Shown: in pieces, positions 35,865 through 43,481 of the stretch
How positions within the stretch are numbered: the stretch's first letter is position 1
Layout: each line of letters begins with the position of its first letter
Source of the DNA: an uncultured Aquimarina sp.
GTDB lineage: Bacteria; Bacteroidota; Bacteroidia; Flavobacteriales; Flavobacteriaceae
Direction of reading: 5' to 3'
NCBI GenBank assembly: GCA_947500845.1
Contig: CANMTP010000001.1
Coordinates: 558,001 to 622,000, forward strand
DNA: 64,000 bases
Notes under the pieces: model-generated
What the model was told of the DNA's origin: nothing
What the model saw: only the letters and a program-made list of their open reading frames with translations
Database searches by the model: none
Position numbers and translations under genes: made by a program

Positions 35865-36452
35865 ATGAAAATAGTAATTATAAATTACGGAGCAGGAAAT
35901 ATCCAATCCATAAAGTTTGCAATACAAAGATTAGGATATGAAGCGGTGTTGAGTAACGATCCATCAGTCATCAAAGCTGCGGATAAAGTTATTTTTCCTG
36001 GAGTAGGAGAGGCCAGTAGTGCCATGCGAAAATTAAAAGCCTCAGGATTAGACACTTTAGTTCCTCAATTAAAACAACCTGTTTTGGGTATTTGTTTAGG
36101 GATGCAACTGATGTGTAACCATACCGAAGAAGGAGATACCAAGGGGTTAGGAATTTTTGATGTAGATGTACTGCGATTTAATTCAGGTACTAAAGTACCA
36201 CAAATAGGTTGGAATCAAATAGAACGCTTAAAATCGCCTTTATTTACAGGGATTGAGGAAAAAGAATACATTTATTTAGTACATAGTTATTACGCTCCTG
36301 TAGTGGAAGAAACAGTGGCCCAATCCAATTATGGAGTTGATTACAGTACAGCATTGCATAAAGATAATTTTTATGGAACCCAATTTCATCCGGAGAAGAG
36401 TAGCGTGGTGGGAGAGAAAATTCTGAGAAACTTTCTTGAAATTAGAAATTAG
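35865..36452 (+). CDS. hisH: Imidazole glycerol phosphate synthase, glutamine amidotransferase subunit
   Basis: A class I glutamine amidotransferase partner of HisF, about 195 residues. The catalytic triad is visible: Cys in GICLGMQLMC, and His and Glu in GTQFHPEKS. KIVIINYGAGNIQS is the normal N-terminus, so I start at the ATG at 35865; the in-frame ATG at 35853 appears to be donated by a REP-like element. The C-terminus (LEIRN) lies in an A+T repeat that flanks the following insertion. Confidence 0.94.
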   Translation: MKIVIINYGAGNIQSIKFAIQRLGYEAVLSNDPSVIKAADKVIFPGVGEASSAMRKLKASGLDTLVPQLKQPVLGICLGMQLMCNHTEEGDTKGLGIFDVDVLRFNSGTKVPQIGWNQIERLKSPLFTGIEEKEYIYLVHSYYAPVVEETVAQSNYGVDYSTALHKDNFYGTQFHPEKSSVVGEKILRNFLEIRN

Positions 36453-36468
36453 AAAAACGAAATTTGGT

Positions 36469-36813
36469 ATGGAAGACATGAAATCGAGAACGAAAAGATT
36501 TACTATTGATTGTTGGAATCTATGCGCTAAACTTCCTAAAAGTAGAGAATACAACAATTTAGTTTTTCAATTGTTAAAAAGCTCTAGTTCTGTAGGTGCG
36601 AACTGGAGTGCTTCGAAAAGACCCAAATCGAAGGTAGACTTCATTAATAAATTGAAAATAGTTGAAGAAGAAACAGATGAATCCTGTTTTTGGCTTGAAA
36701 TTCTATTAGAGATTATTGATAGCGATAAAAATGAAATTGAACGCCTTTAGAAAGAGGCCGATGAACTGTTGAGAATTGTTGTGGCTTCAATTAGAACAGC
36801 AAAAAATAAATGA
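36469..36813 (+). pseudogene. Four-helix-bundle (S23/IVP-type) protein, interrupted by TAG
   Basis: The frame encodes a four-helix-bundle protein of the 23S rRNA intervening-sequence family (KSRTKRFTIDCWNLCAKLPK, then QLLKSSSSVGANWSASKRPK). It reads ...EIERL, then TAG at 36748-36750, and continues in frame with KEADELLRIVVASIRTAKNK to a TGA at 36811-36813, which is the family's normal last helix. One stop codon (possibly from CAG or AAG) thus removes helix 4. These genes occur sporadically inside bacterial operons and are thought to be mobile or recruited. An in-frame start upstream at 36436 overlaps hisH; 36469 is more likely. It splits hisH from hisA. Confidence 0.75.
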
Positions 36814-36947
36814 ATATAAATATTTTGTAATTCAACTTTCAAAATTTCAAAATAATAAAGAATAGATAAATTATAAAGGTTTATTGTAAAATCAAAACAG
36901 CAAAAAAGATGAAGATAAATATTTCATATTTCAACTTTCAAAATTTC
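36796..36947. repeat. Two direct repeats of about 50 bp, 101 bp apart
   Basis: ACAGCAAAAAATAAATGAATATAAATATTTTG...TTCAACTTTCAAAATTTC in outline begins at 36796 and again, with a few changes, at 36897. The first copy includes the last codons of the four-helix-bundle gene, so the second resembles the 3' end and flank of another copy. Confidence 0.7.
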
Positions 36948-36958
36948 TAATTTAACAC

Positions 36959-37687
36959 ATGAGAATAATACCCGCAATAGATATAATAGAAGGCAAATGT
37001 GTACGTCTTTCTAAAGGAGATTACGATTCAAAAAAAATATATAATGAAAACCCGTTGGAAGTTGCTAAGGAGTTTGAGGATCACGGAATCCATTATTTAC
37101 ATTTAGTTGATCTTGATGGAGCAAAATCAAAACATATTGTAAATCATAAAGTCTTGGAGCAAATTGCGGCCAAAACTAGTCTTAAAATTGATTTTGGAGG
37201 TGGGCTAAAAACAGATGACGATCTTAGAATAGCTTTTGAGAGTGGTGCCCGTCAAATCACAGGAGGGAGTATCGCTGTTAAAGATCCGGATATTTTTAAA
37301 TCCTGGTTGCAGAAATTTGGTTCTGATAAAATTATTCTTGGCGCCGATGCTCATCATGAAAAAATAGCAGTCAGTGGCTGGCGGGAAGAAAGTGATAAAG
37401 AAGTAATACCATTTATACAGGCGTATCAGAAAGAAGGGATTTCGTATGTAATTTGTACAGATATTAGCAAAGATGGTATGTTACAAGGCCCTTCTTTTGA
37501 TTTGTATAAAAGAATTCTGGCAGAAACCGATGACATAAAGCTTATTGCTTCTGGAGGTATCTCAACTTTTGATGAATTACCAAAATTAGCCGACTTAGGT
37601 TGCGAAGGAACAATTATTGGAAAAGCTATTTATGAAAATAGAATCAGTTTAAAACAGTTGGAAGAGTATATACTTTCTAAAACTTAA
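36959..37687 (+). CDS. hisA: Phosphoribosylformimino-AICAR phosphate isomerase
   Basis: A 242-residue TIM barrel. The first Asp in [20 protein letters not shown] and the second Asp in [17 protein letters not shown] are the catalytic pair, and phosphate loops [11 protein letters not shown] and IASGGIS are in place. It is the first gene after the four-helix-bundle insertion. Confidence 0.96.
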   Translation: MRIIPAIDIIEGKCVRLSKGDYDSKKIYNENPLEVAKEFEDHGIHYLHLVDLDGAKSKHIVNHKVLEQIAAKTSLKIDFGGGLKTDDDLRIAFESGARQITGGSIAVKDPDIFKSWLQKFGSDKIILGADAHHEKIAVSGWREESDKEVIPFIQAYQKEGISYVICTDISKDGMLQGPSFDLYKRILAETDDIKLIASGGISTFDELPKLADLGCEGTIIGKAIYENRISLKQLEEYILSKT

Positions 37688-37690
37688 AAA

Positions 37691-38209
37691 ATGACCGAAG
37701 CAATAGCAAAAGAATTTGTAGAACAAATCATTTATCGACTAGATGAAAGCACCAGAATGATTATATTAAGTTTTGATCAACTTTCAGAGGAGGATATTTG
37801 GAAAAGACCCAATGCTAATTCTAATAGTATTGGTAATTTGATTCTCCATTTATGTGGTAATATTACACAATACGCCATTTCTTCGTTAGGATGTTTGGAA
37901 GATGAAAGAGACCGGGATTCTGAATTTTTAATCATAAAAGGAATTTCGAAAAAGCAACTTTTAGAAAAAATGCAGTCTACCGTAAAAAAGGCCAAAGAAA
38001 TAATTAGTGCTATTTCTGTCGATGAGCTTCTTAGAAAAAGAGAAGTGCAGGGGTTTCATTTTTCTGGGATTGGAATTGCGATTCATGTCACAGAGCATTA
38101 TTCATATCATACTGGACAAATTGCATTTTGGACTAAGCAATTAAAAGACAAAAAGAGTTTAGGTTTCTATGATGGAATAGATTTGAATATAAAAAACAAA
38201 GACAAATAA
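37691..38209 (+). CDS. DinB-like (DUF1572-type) putative metalloenzyme within the his operon
   Basis: A 172-residue four-helix-bundle of the DinB/YfiT superfamily. The likely metal ligands are His in [12 protein letters not shown] and two in [16 protein letters not shown], in the spacing of the family. DinB-like proteins include bacillithiol S-transferases; this organism has bshA in the same window, so a thiol-transferase role is possible but unproven. It lies between hisA (3 bases before) and hisF (stop and start overlap as TAATG). It has no known role in histidine synthesis. Confidence 0.8.
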   Translation: MTEAIAKEFVEQIIYRLDESTRMIILSFDQLSEEDIWKRPNANSNSIGNLILHLCGNITQYAISSLGCLEDERDRDSEFLIIKGISKKQLLEKMQSTVKKAKEIISAISVDELLRKREVQGFHFSGIGIAIHVTEHYSYHTGQIAFWTKQLKDKKSLGFYDGIDLNIKNKDK

Positions 38210-38964
38210 TGCTTACAAAGAGAATAATACCATGTCTTGATATCAAAAATGGTCGTACGGTCAAGGGAATCAATTTCGTAGACCTTCGGGATGCGGGAGA
38301 TCCGGTCGAATTAGCTGATATTTATTCTAAGGCGGGTGCAGATGAATTAGTATTTTTAGATATTTCGGCAACCGAGGAAAGACGTAAAACTCTTGCGAAT
38401 CTTGTGCTTCGTGTAGCCGAAAAAGTAAATATACCTTTTACTGTTGGTGGAGGGATATCTTCTATTGAAGATGTAGATATTCTATTGCAAAATGGAGCAG
38501 ATAAAGTATCTGTAAACTCTTCTGCAGTAAAGAACCCTCAATTAATTAACGATCTTGCCGCAAAATTTGGAAGTCAATGTATTACAGTGGCTATAGATGC
38601 AAAGCAAATTGATGGCGAATGGAAAGTACATTTGGTGGGAGGAAAAGTGCCTACAGAATTAAATTTGTTTGAATGGGCAAAAGAAGTAGAAGAGCGCGGC
38701 GCAGGCGAGATTCTTTTTACATCTATGGATCATGACGGTACCAAAGATGGATTTGCCAATGAAGCTTTGGCAGAGCTATCAACTACACTCAATATTCCGA
38801 TAATTGCTTCAGGAGGAGCAGGAAATACTCAGCATTTTGTAGATACATTTAAAAAGGGAAAAGCGGATGCAGCTTTGGCTGCAAGTATTTTCCATTTTAA
38901 GGAAATAGAAATTAAAGATGTAAAACAGGAGTTGGAAAAGAACAATATTCCCGTTAGGATATAA
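38209..38964 (+). CDS. hisF: Imidazole glycerol phosphate synthase, cyclase subunit
   Basis: A 251-residue TIM barrel. Catalytic Asp in [18 protein letters not shown] and Asp in [16 protein letters not shown], with [11 protein letters not shown] and [11 protein letters not shown] phosphate sites. It uses ammonia from HisH. Its start overlaps the DinB-like stop, so translation is coupled. Confidence 0.97.
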   Translation: MLTKRIIPCLDIKNGRTVKGINFVDLRDAGDPVELADIYSKAGADELVFLDISATEERRKTLANLVLRVAEKVNIPFTVGGGISSIEDVDILLQNGADKVSVNSSAVKNPQLINDLAAKFGSQCITVAIDAKQIDGEWKVHLVGGKVPTELNLFEWAKEVEERGAGEILFTSMDHDGTKDGFANEALAELSTTLNIPIIASGGAGNTQHFVDTFKKGKADAALAASIFHFKEIEIKDVKQELEKNNIPVRI

Positions 38965-38971
38965 ATCTGTT

Positions 38972-39048
38972 GTCACTCCTGCTTAGGCAGGAATCCATAA
39001 ACAAATAATAGGTCTAATAAAAAAGATTCCAGCTTACGCTGGAATGAC
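38972..39048. repeat. REP-like inverted doublet in the hisF-hisIE gap
   Basis: Two 24-base palindromes face each other: 38972-38995 (GTCACTCC...GGAATC, core TCCTGC-TTAG-GCAGGA) and 39025-39048 (GATTCC...GGAATGAC, core TTCCAGC-TTAC-GCTGGAA). The loop region is 29 bases. This is the cleanest doublet in the window and has REPIN geometry. Confidence 0.85.
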
Positions 39049-39055
39049 AGAAAAA

Positions 39056-39652
39056 ATGAAAATAAACTTCAATAAAAATAACGACGGACTTGTACCAGCA
39101 ATAATTCAAGATGCTTCAACAAAAAATGTTTTGATGCTTGGGTATATGAATAAAGATGCTTACGAAAAAACTGTAGTAACCAAAAAAGTCACATTCTATA
39201 GTCGTACCAAGCAACGATTATGGACAAAAGGCGAGGAGAGTGGTAACATTTTAGAACTTGTCGACATAAAGAATGACTGTGATCAAGATACGTTGCTTAT
39301 TACCGTCAACCCTGTTGGCCCAACTTGTCATAAAGGTTCAGATACATGTTGGAATGAAAATAATGAGCAAACTTTTGGATTTTTATCAGAATTGGAGTCA
39401 GTCATTAAAAATCGAAAAGAAGACCAAAATAACGAAAATTCATATGTCGCGTCTTTATTTAAGAAAGGAATTAATAAAGTTGCTCAAAAAGTAGGCGAAG
39501 AAGCGGTAGAAGTAGTCATCGAAGCAAAAGATGATAACGAAGTATTATTTTTGAACGAGAGTGCAGATTTACTATTTCATTATTTAATATTATTACAAGC
39601 AAAAGGATATATGCTAAAAGATATTGTTGAAGTTTTAAAATCAAGGCATTAA
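39056..39652 (+). CDS. hisIE: Bifunctional phosphoribosyl-AMP cyclohydrolase / phosphoribosyl-ATP diphosphatase
   Basis: A 198-residue fusion of HisI (about 1-105: MLGYMNKDAYEKT, then LWTKGEESGN and DCDQDTLLITVNPVGPTCHKG, which hold the zinc and magnesium ligands) and HisE (about 110-198: VGEEAVEVVIEAK and ESADLLFHYLILL). The ATG at 39044 is in frame but lies in the end of a REP-like element (GGAATGAC); KINFNKNNDGLVPAIIQD is the usual N-terminus, so I take 39056. It is the last his gene; no strong terminator is seen after it. Confidence 0.95.
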   Translation: MKINFNKNNDGLVPAIIQDASTKNVLMLGYMNKDAYEKTVVTKKVTFYSRTKQRLWTKGEESGNILELVDIKNDCDQDTLLITVNPVGPTCHKGSDTCWNENNEQTFGFLSELESVIKNRKEDQNNENSYVASLFKKGINKVAQKVGEEAVEVVIEAKDDNEVLFLNESADLLFHYLILLQAKGYMLKDIVEVLKSRH

Positions 39653-39749
39653 GTAATATTCTAAAAAATGGCACAAAGATCTAAAAGCGTTAAAGTTTTA
39701 TGATCAAAGATTTATTTTTTTAATTTAGCGCGACCTAAAACCAATAATT

Positions 39750-42557
39750 TTGAAAACAAAAAGAAATCTGCCAAGGATTTTTAAGGAAATTTTGGCAATT
39801 GTACTTCTTTTATTCTTTCCCATTTGCCAATCTTATTCTCAATGTGACCAAGGACTTATCACAATAGAACAATGTGATATGGAAAATGTTGATTTTGATA
39901 CAGATGGTAATCCCGACGGTATCATAAATATTTATACAGAAACCGGTACTACTATTGCAGACGGTACGTGGATGATTGATCCAAAATACGACGCGGCGTT
40001 TGATGCTGCTACCGGGCAACTCTCTACATGGGAATTGAAAAATTCTACGACTCCAGCTACACTTGATGAATATTTCTTTGAATTGCGAAATACTACCTGT
40101 GGTGATGATCCGGTAAGGACCGCAAGACTCATTTTAGGGCCTTATTCTGGAGTAGCGTTACCACCATCGGGACCGTTGAATGTTAATGCTACAGGTTGTG
40201 ATAATGATGGATTGGAAGGTTTCGATCTGTTTAATGCCTTTGCTATCAATGATGAGATTCCTTCTCCCCATCTAAACGGTGTATGGACCTATAATGGGTC
40301 CAGTTCTAGTTATTTGGGTGTTTCAGAGAGTAAACTTTTTGTAAGAATTCCTTATCAACCCGGTATACCTTTGGTTGATCAGGAGGTTTTTGAATTAACA
40401 TATACGGTTTCAGGAGCCGAAGGTTGTGCTACCCCGCAACAAACCACAGTGAGAGTCGCTATGGTGAGACAAGTCAATTCTGGGAACCCGACACCATTGG
40501 ATATTTGTGAAGATGATATGCTGGCTGGGGTTTATGATGCAGAAATTGATCTTCGGGATGACCAGTACTTAGAAGAAGAAGATATTGAAGGCAGCTGGTT
40601 ATCAGAACCTACTGGCGAAATAGAGGACGAACAGGATTCTATGATCAACCTCAGAACGATCTACGATAGACTAATTGATAATGGTAACAACCTTAGGTTC
40701 GGTTGCCAATCCTACGATTTTGTATATTCTGTAGAAGACCGATCAGCAGTTTGTAACGATCAAAGTAGTACAATAACTTTTACATTCTATGAACAATTAA
40801 GACCTTTTAGTCAACCTGATCCACCACCACAAATTTGTGCTAACGACGTTCCTGGAGATCTTAATTTGTTTGATTTATTAGAATTTACAAACATTAATGG
40901 TTTAGATTTTATATATGCCAATGATAATTATGTGAACTGGAGATTTATTTCTGGTCCATCGCCAACATCAGGAGATTTAGGACTTCCTTCAAAACCAGTC
41001 GAATTTGTGGCGCCACCCTACGAATTTTATTTAGGGCGAATTAATACGTTAGGAGCTGAACCTGGTAGGTATATATATGAATATGCAGTAAGCCCAAAAA
41101 TAAATTGTCAATCTTTTGGCGAAGTTTGTGATCCTTATGCCTCAGTGGGGGCTATTGGGTATTGTGAACATCCCTGTGATGTATTGACTGCCCGAGTAGA
41201 AATTGTTGTACTTGGATTTGATTATGCAGGAGAAAATACTACCGATATCAATCTCTGTGAGTCCGACGGACAAGTTGATCTAAGAAGCTTGCTTACTTCT
41301 AGTGGTAATCCTATTGCTACTACTGGGGTTTGGACCAATACCGCAGGAGAAGTGATTAATAATACTTTTGTGTTTCCAGATAGTAATACCTCACAAACAT
41401 TTACATTCATACATACTACTACTAGTAGTGATGGGTGTATAGATGTTGCGAATCTAACATTTACTGTAAATGCATTACCCGATGCGGGAGAGAATAATGA
41501 AATAGCATTATGTTCTGATGATTTAACGGTTACTCTTTTTGATTTTTTAGGAGGGACTCCCGATAGCACAGGTACCTGGACAGGACCTTTTGGGTACACA
41601 TCTGTAGACCATTTGGGTGTTTTTGATGCTAATGATGAAATGTTACCAATCTTGGGCGAAGGCGTGTATACTTACACTGTTGAAGGTAACGAAGGTTGTT
41701 CGACCCCAGATGAAGCATCCATAACAATTACTATTGTAGAGCCTTTAACGATAGGAAATGACAGAGCAGAAACATTTTGCAAATTGGAGGGAAGAGTTAA
41801 TCTATTCTCTCTTTTAGATAGAGATACGCCACGTACCGGAATTTTTGAAGATACAGATAACACCGGAGCATTATCTTTAGACGGAGTTTTGGAGTTTGAA
41901 ACATTAACAAACGAAATTTATGAATTCAGATATGTCTTAACCAATGTAGCACCTTGTGATGAGTCTTCTCTAGTGGTTTCGGTTCAAATAGTCGACTTAC
42001 CCATTCCAGATGTTCCAGATCAGGAATTTTGTATTCTGGATGCAGCACGCCTAGATGATATTGAAGTAGATGTTTTAAATTATAACTGGTATGATACGTT
42101 AGAGAGCGAAACGCCAATAGTTGACAATCCGATTTTACTAGACAATCAAATATATTATATCGCAAATGTTGATGCCGATAATTGTGAGTCTGAAAGACTC
42201 CAGGTTTCGATCAATATTTTGAATACAGGAGAAAGATCTTCTACAGGTGAATTATGTACTTTAGATTTTCAGGATGGAGTTTCTCCCAACGGAGACAATC
42301 AAAATGATACTTTCGATCTTCTAATAGAAGAAACATATAATATTCCAGAAGCTTTTCCTGATTTCGAATTACAGATATTTAACCGATACGGGAGCCTTGT
42401 ATATGAAGGAAACAATAATACAGAGGAATTTAGAGGAGAGAGTAACACGTCTGTGCGACTAGGAGATGATTTGCCAACCGGGACATACTTCTATATATTC
42501 ACTCCTAATTTTGAAAATAATCTACCAATTCAAGGAAGTTTTTACCTAAGCAGATAA
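39750..42557 (+). CDS. T9SS type-B cargo protein (gliding-motility-type C-terminal domain)
   Basis: A 935-residue secreted protein. A signal peptide (about residues 1-30, AIVLLLFFPICQSYSQ) precedes many beta-rich repeats with paired cysteines, each with an ICxxD-type start (DICEDD, QICANDVP, LCESDGQ, LCSDDL), the kind seen in SprB-like adhesins. It ends with a type-B sorting domain of about 100 residues (DGVSPNGDNQNDTFD, LQIFNRYGSLVYEG, LPTGTYFYIF). The start is TTG at 39750. The following genes, a PorP/SprF and a PorE-like OmpA, form the usual export and anchoring partners. Confidence 0.9.
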   Translation: MKTKRNLPRIFKEILAIVLLLFFPICQSYSQCDQGLITIEQCDMENVDFDTDGNPDGIINIYTETGTTIADGTWMIDPKYDAAFDAATGQLSTWELKNSTTPATLDEYFFELRNTTCGDDPVRTARLILGPYSGVALPPSGPLNVNATGCDNDGLEGFDLFNAFAINDEIPSPHLNGVWTYNGSSSSYLGVSESKLFVRIPYQPGIPLVDQEVFELTYTVSGAEGCATPQQTTVRVAMVRQVNSGNPTPLDICEDDMLAGVYDAEIDLRDDQYLEEEDIEGSWLSEPTGEIEDEQDSMINLRTIYDRLIDNGNNLRFGCQSYDFVYSVEDRSAVCNDQSSTITFTFYEQLRPFSQPDPPPQICANDVPGDLNLFDLLEFTNINGLDFIYANDNYVNWRFISGPSPTSGDLGLPSKPVEFVAPPYEFYLGRINTLGAEPGRYIYEYAVSPKINCQSFGEVCDPYASVGAIGYCEHPCDVLTARVEIVVLGFDYAGENTTDINLCESDGQVDLRSLLTSSGNPIATTGVWTNTAGEVINNTFVFPDSNTSQTFTFIHTTTSSDGCIDVANLTFTVNALPDAGENNEIALCSDDLTVTLFDFLGGTPDSTGTWTGPFGYTSVDHLGVFDANDEMLPILGEGVYTYTVEGNEGCSTPDEASITITIVEPLTIGNDRAETFCKLEGRVNLFSLLDRDTPRTGIFEDTDNTGALSLDGVLEFETLTNEIYEFRYVLTNVAPCDESSLVVSVQIVDLPIPDVPDQEFCILDAARLDDIEVDVLNYNWYDTLESETPIVDNPILLDNQIYYIANVDADNCESERLQVSINILNTGERSSTGELCTLDFQDGVSPNGDNQNDTFDLLIEETYNIPEAFPDFELQIFNRYGSLVYEGNNNTEEFRGESNTSVRLGDDLPTGTYFYIFTPNFENNLPIQGSFYLSR

Positions 42558-42560
42558 ACA

Positions 42561-43481
42561 ATGATAAAGTTAAAATTAGTTTTTATAATTGCTATAGTCT
42601 TCTGTACGGTAACCTATGCACAGCAGCAGCCACAATATTCACAGTATATGTATAATATGAGTACTGTTAATCCTGCATATGCTACAGGCCAAAGTGGATT
42701 GATTTCAACGGGATTATTATACAGACAACAATGGACAGGTATTGAGGGAGGTCCCCGTACAGCAAATGTTTTTGGAAATATACCGATAAGCGAAAAAATA
42801 GAACTTAGCGTTAATTATGTTAATGATAGAATTGGCGATGCGATACCAGTAAATAATGACTATGTTAATATAGACTTTGCATACGTAACCAGAATCTCTG
42901 ATCGTGCTCGATTATCCTACGGACTTAAAGCAGGTATTAATAGCTTTAAAATTGATCCCTCGGGTTCTGATGTAGCTAACGACCCAGCGTTTTCCGACAA
43001 TACAGCTACTACAGAACTTAATATAGGTGCAGGATTATATTTGTTTACCAGTAATTTTTATGCAGGCATTTCTTCACCTAATGTACTGCCTGGAGATGTA
43101 GATATTAACGGGGTTGGCGTGTCTGAAACCAAAACACATATATACGGAGTTGCTGGATATGTTTTCGATTTTATAGATGAAGTTCGACTAAAGCCCTCTG
43201 TGGTTATTAAACAAGTAATAGACTCTCCTCTAACTTTTGATATCTCGTTAAATTCTTTAATGTATGATAGATTTGAATTGGGAGTTTCTTACCGATATAC
43301 AGATTCATTTATTGCTTTGGCCGGATTTAACATCACATCAGGTCTTAAAATAGGCTACTCTTATGATTTTAGTGTAAGCGATTTAAGTGGTTATAATGAT
43401 GGGAGTCATGAAATCGTGTTATTATATAATTTTGACCTTCTAAAATTTGGCAATAAACATACCTCTCCAAGATTTTTCTAG
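42561..43481 (+). CDS. PorP/SprF family T9SS membrane protein
   Basis: A 306-residue outer-membrane beta-barrel. A signal peptide (IIAIVFCTVTYAQ) is followed by the defining QPQYSQYMYNMSTVNPAYATG and GLLYRQQWTGIEGGP. PorP/SprF proteins sit in the outer membrane and are needed for secretion or surface attachment of the type-B cargo encoded just upstream. It is 3 bases after that gene and abuts the next start. Confidence 0.93.
   Translation: MIKLKLVFIIAIVFCTVTYAQQQPQYSQYMYNMSTVNPAYATGQSGLISTGLLYRQQWTGIEGGPRTANVFGNIPISEKIELSVNYVNDRIGDAIPVNNDYVNIDFAYVTRISDRARLSYGLKAGINSFKIDPSGSDVANDPAFSDNTATTELNIGAGLYLFTSNFYAGISSPNVLPGDVDINGVGVSETKTHIYGVAGYVFDFIDEVRLKPSVVIKQVIDSPLTFDISLNSLMYDRFELGVSYRYTDSFIALAGFNITSGLKIGYSYDFSVSDLSGYNDGSHEIVLLYNFDLLKFGNKHTSPRFF

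Larger units (their letters stand above)
36439..36953. repeat. 12-bp inverted repeats bounding the four-helix-bundle insertion
   Basis: AAATTAGAAATT at 36439-36450 is the exact reverse complement of AATTTCTAATTT at 36942-36953. The pair encloses the broken four-helix-bundle gene and its 3' repeats, between hisH and hisA. The sequence is A+T-rich, so chance is not excluded. Confidence 0.45.

Noticed and set aside
33400..39048. CRISPR array
   Set aside because: The palindromes in the his operon are not regularly spaced and have no unique spacers or cas genes nearby.
39653..39749. Terminator of the his operon
   Set aside because: No stem-loop with a T-run could be found, only A+T-rich sequence; termination there may be Rho-dependent.
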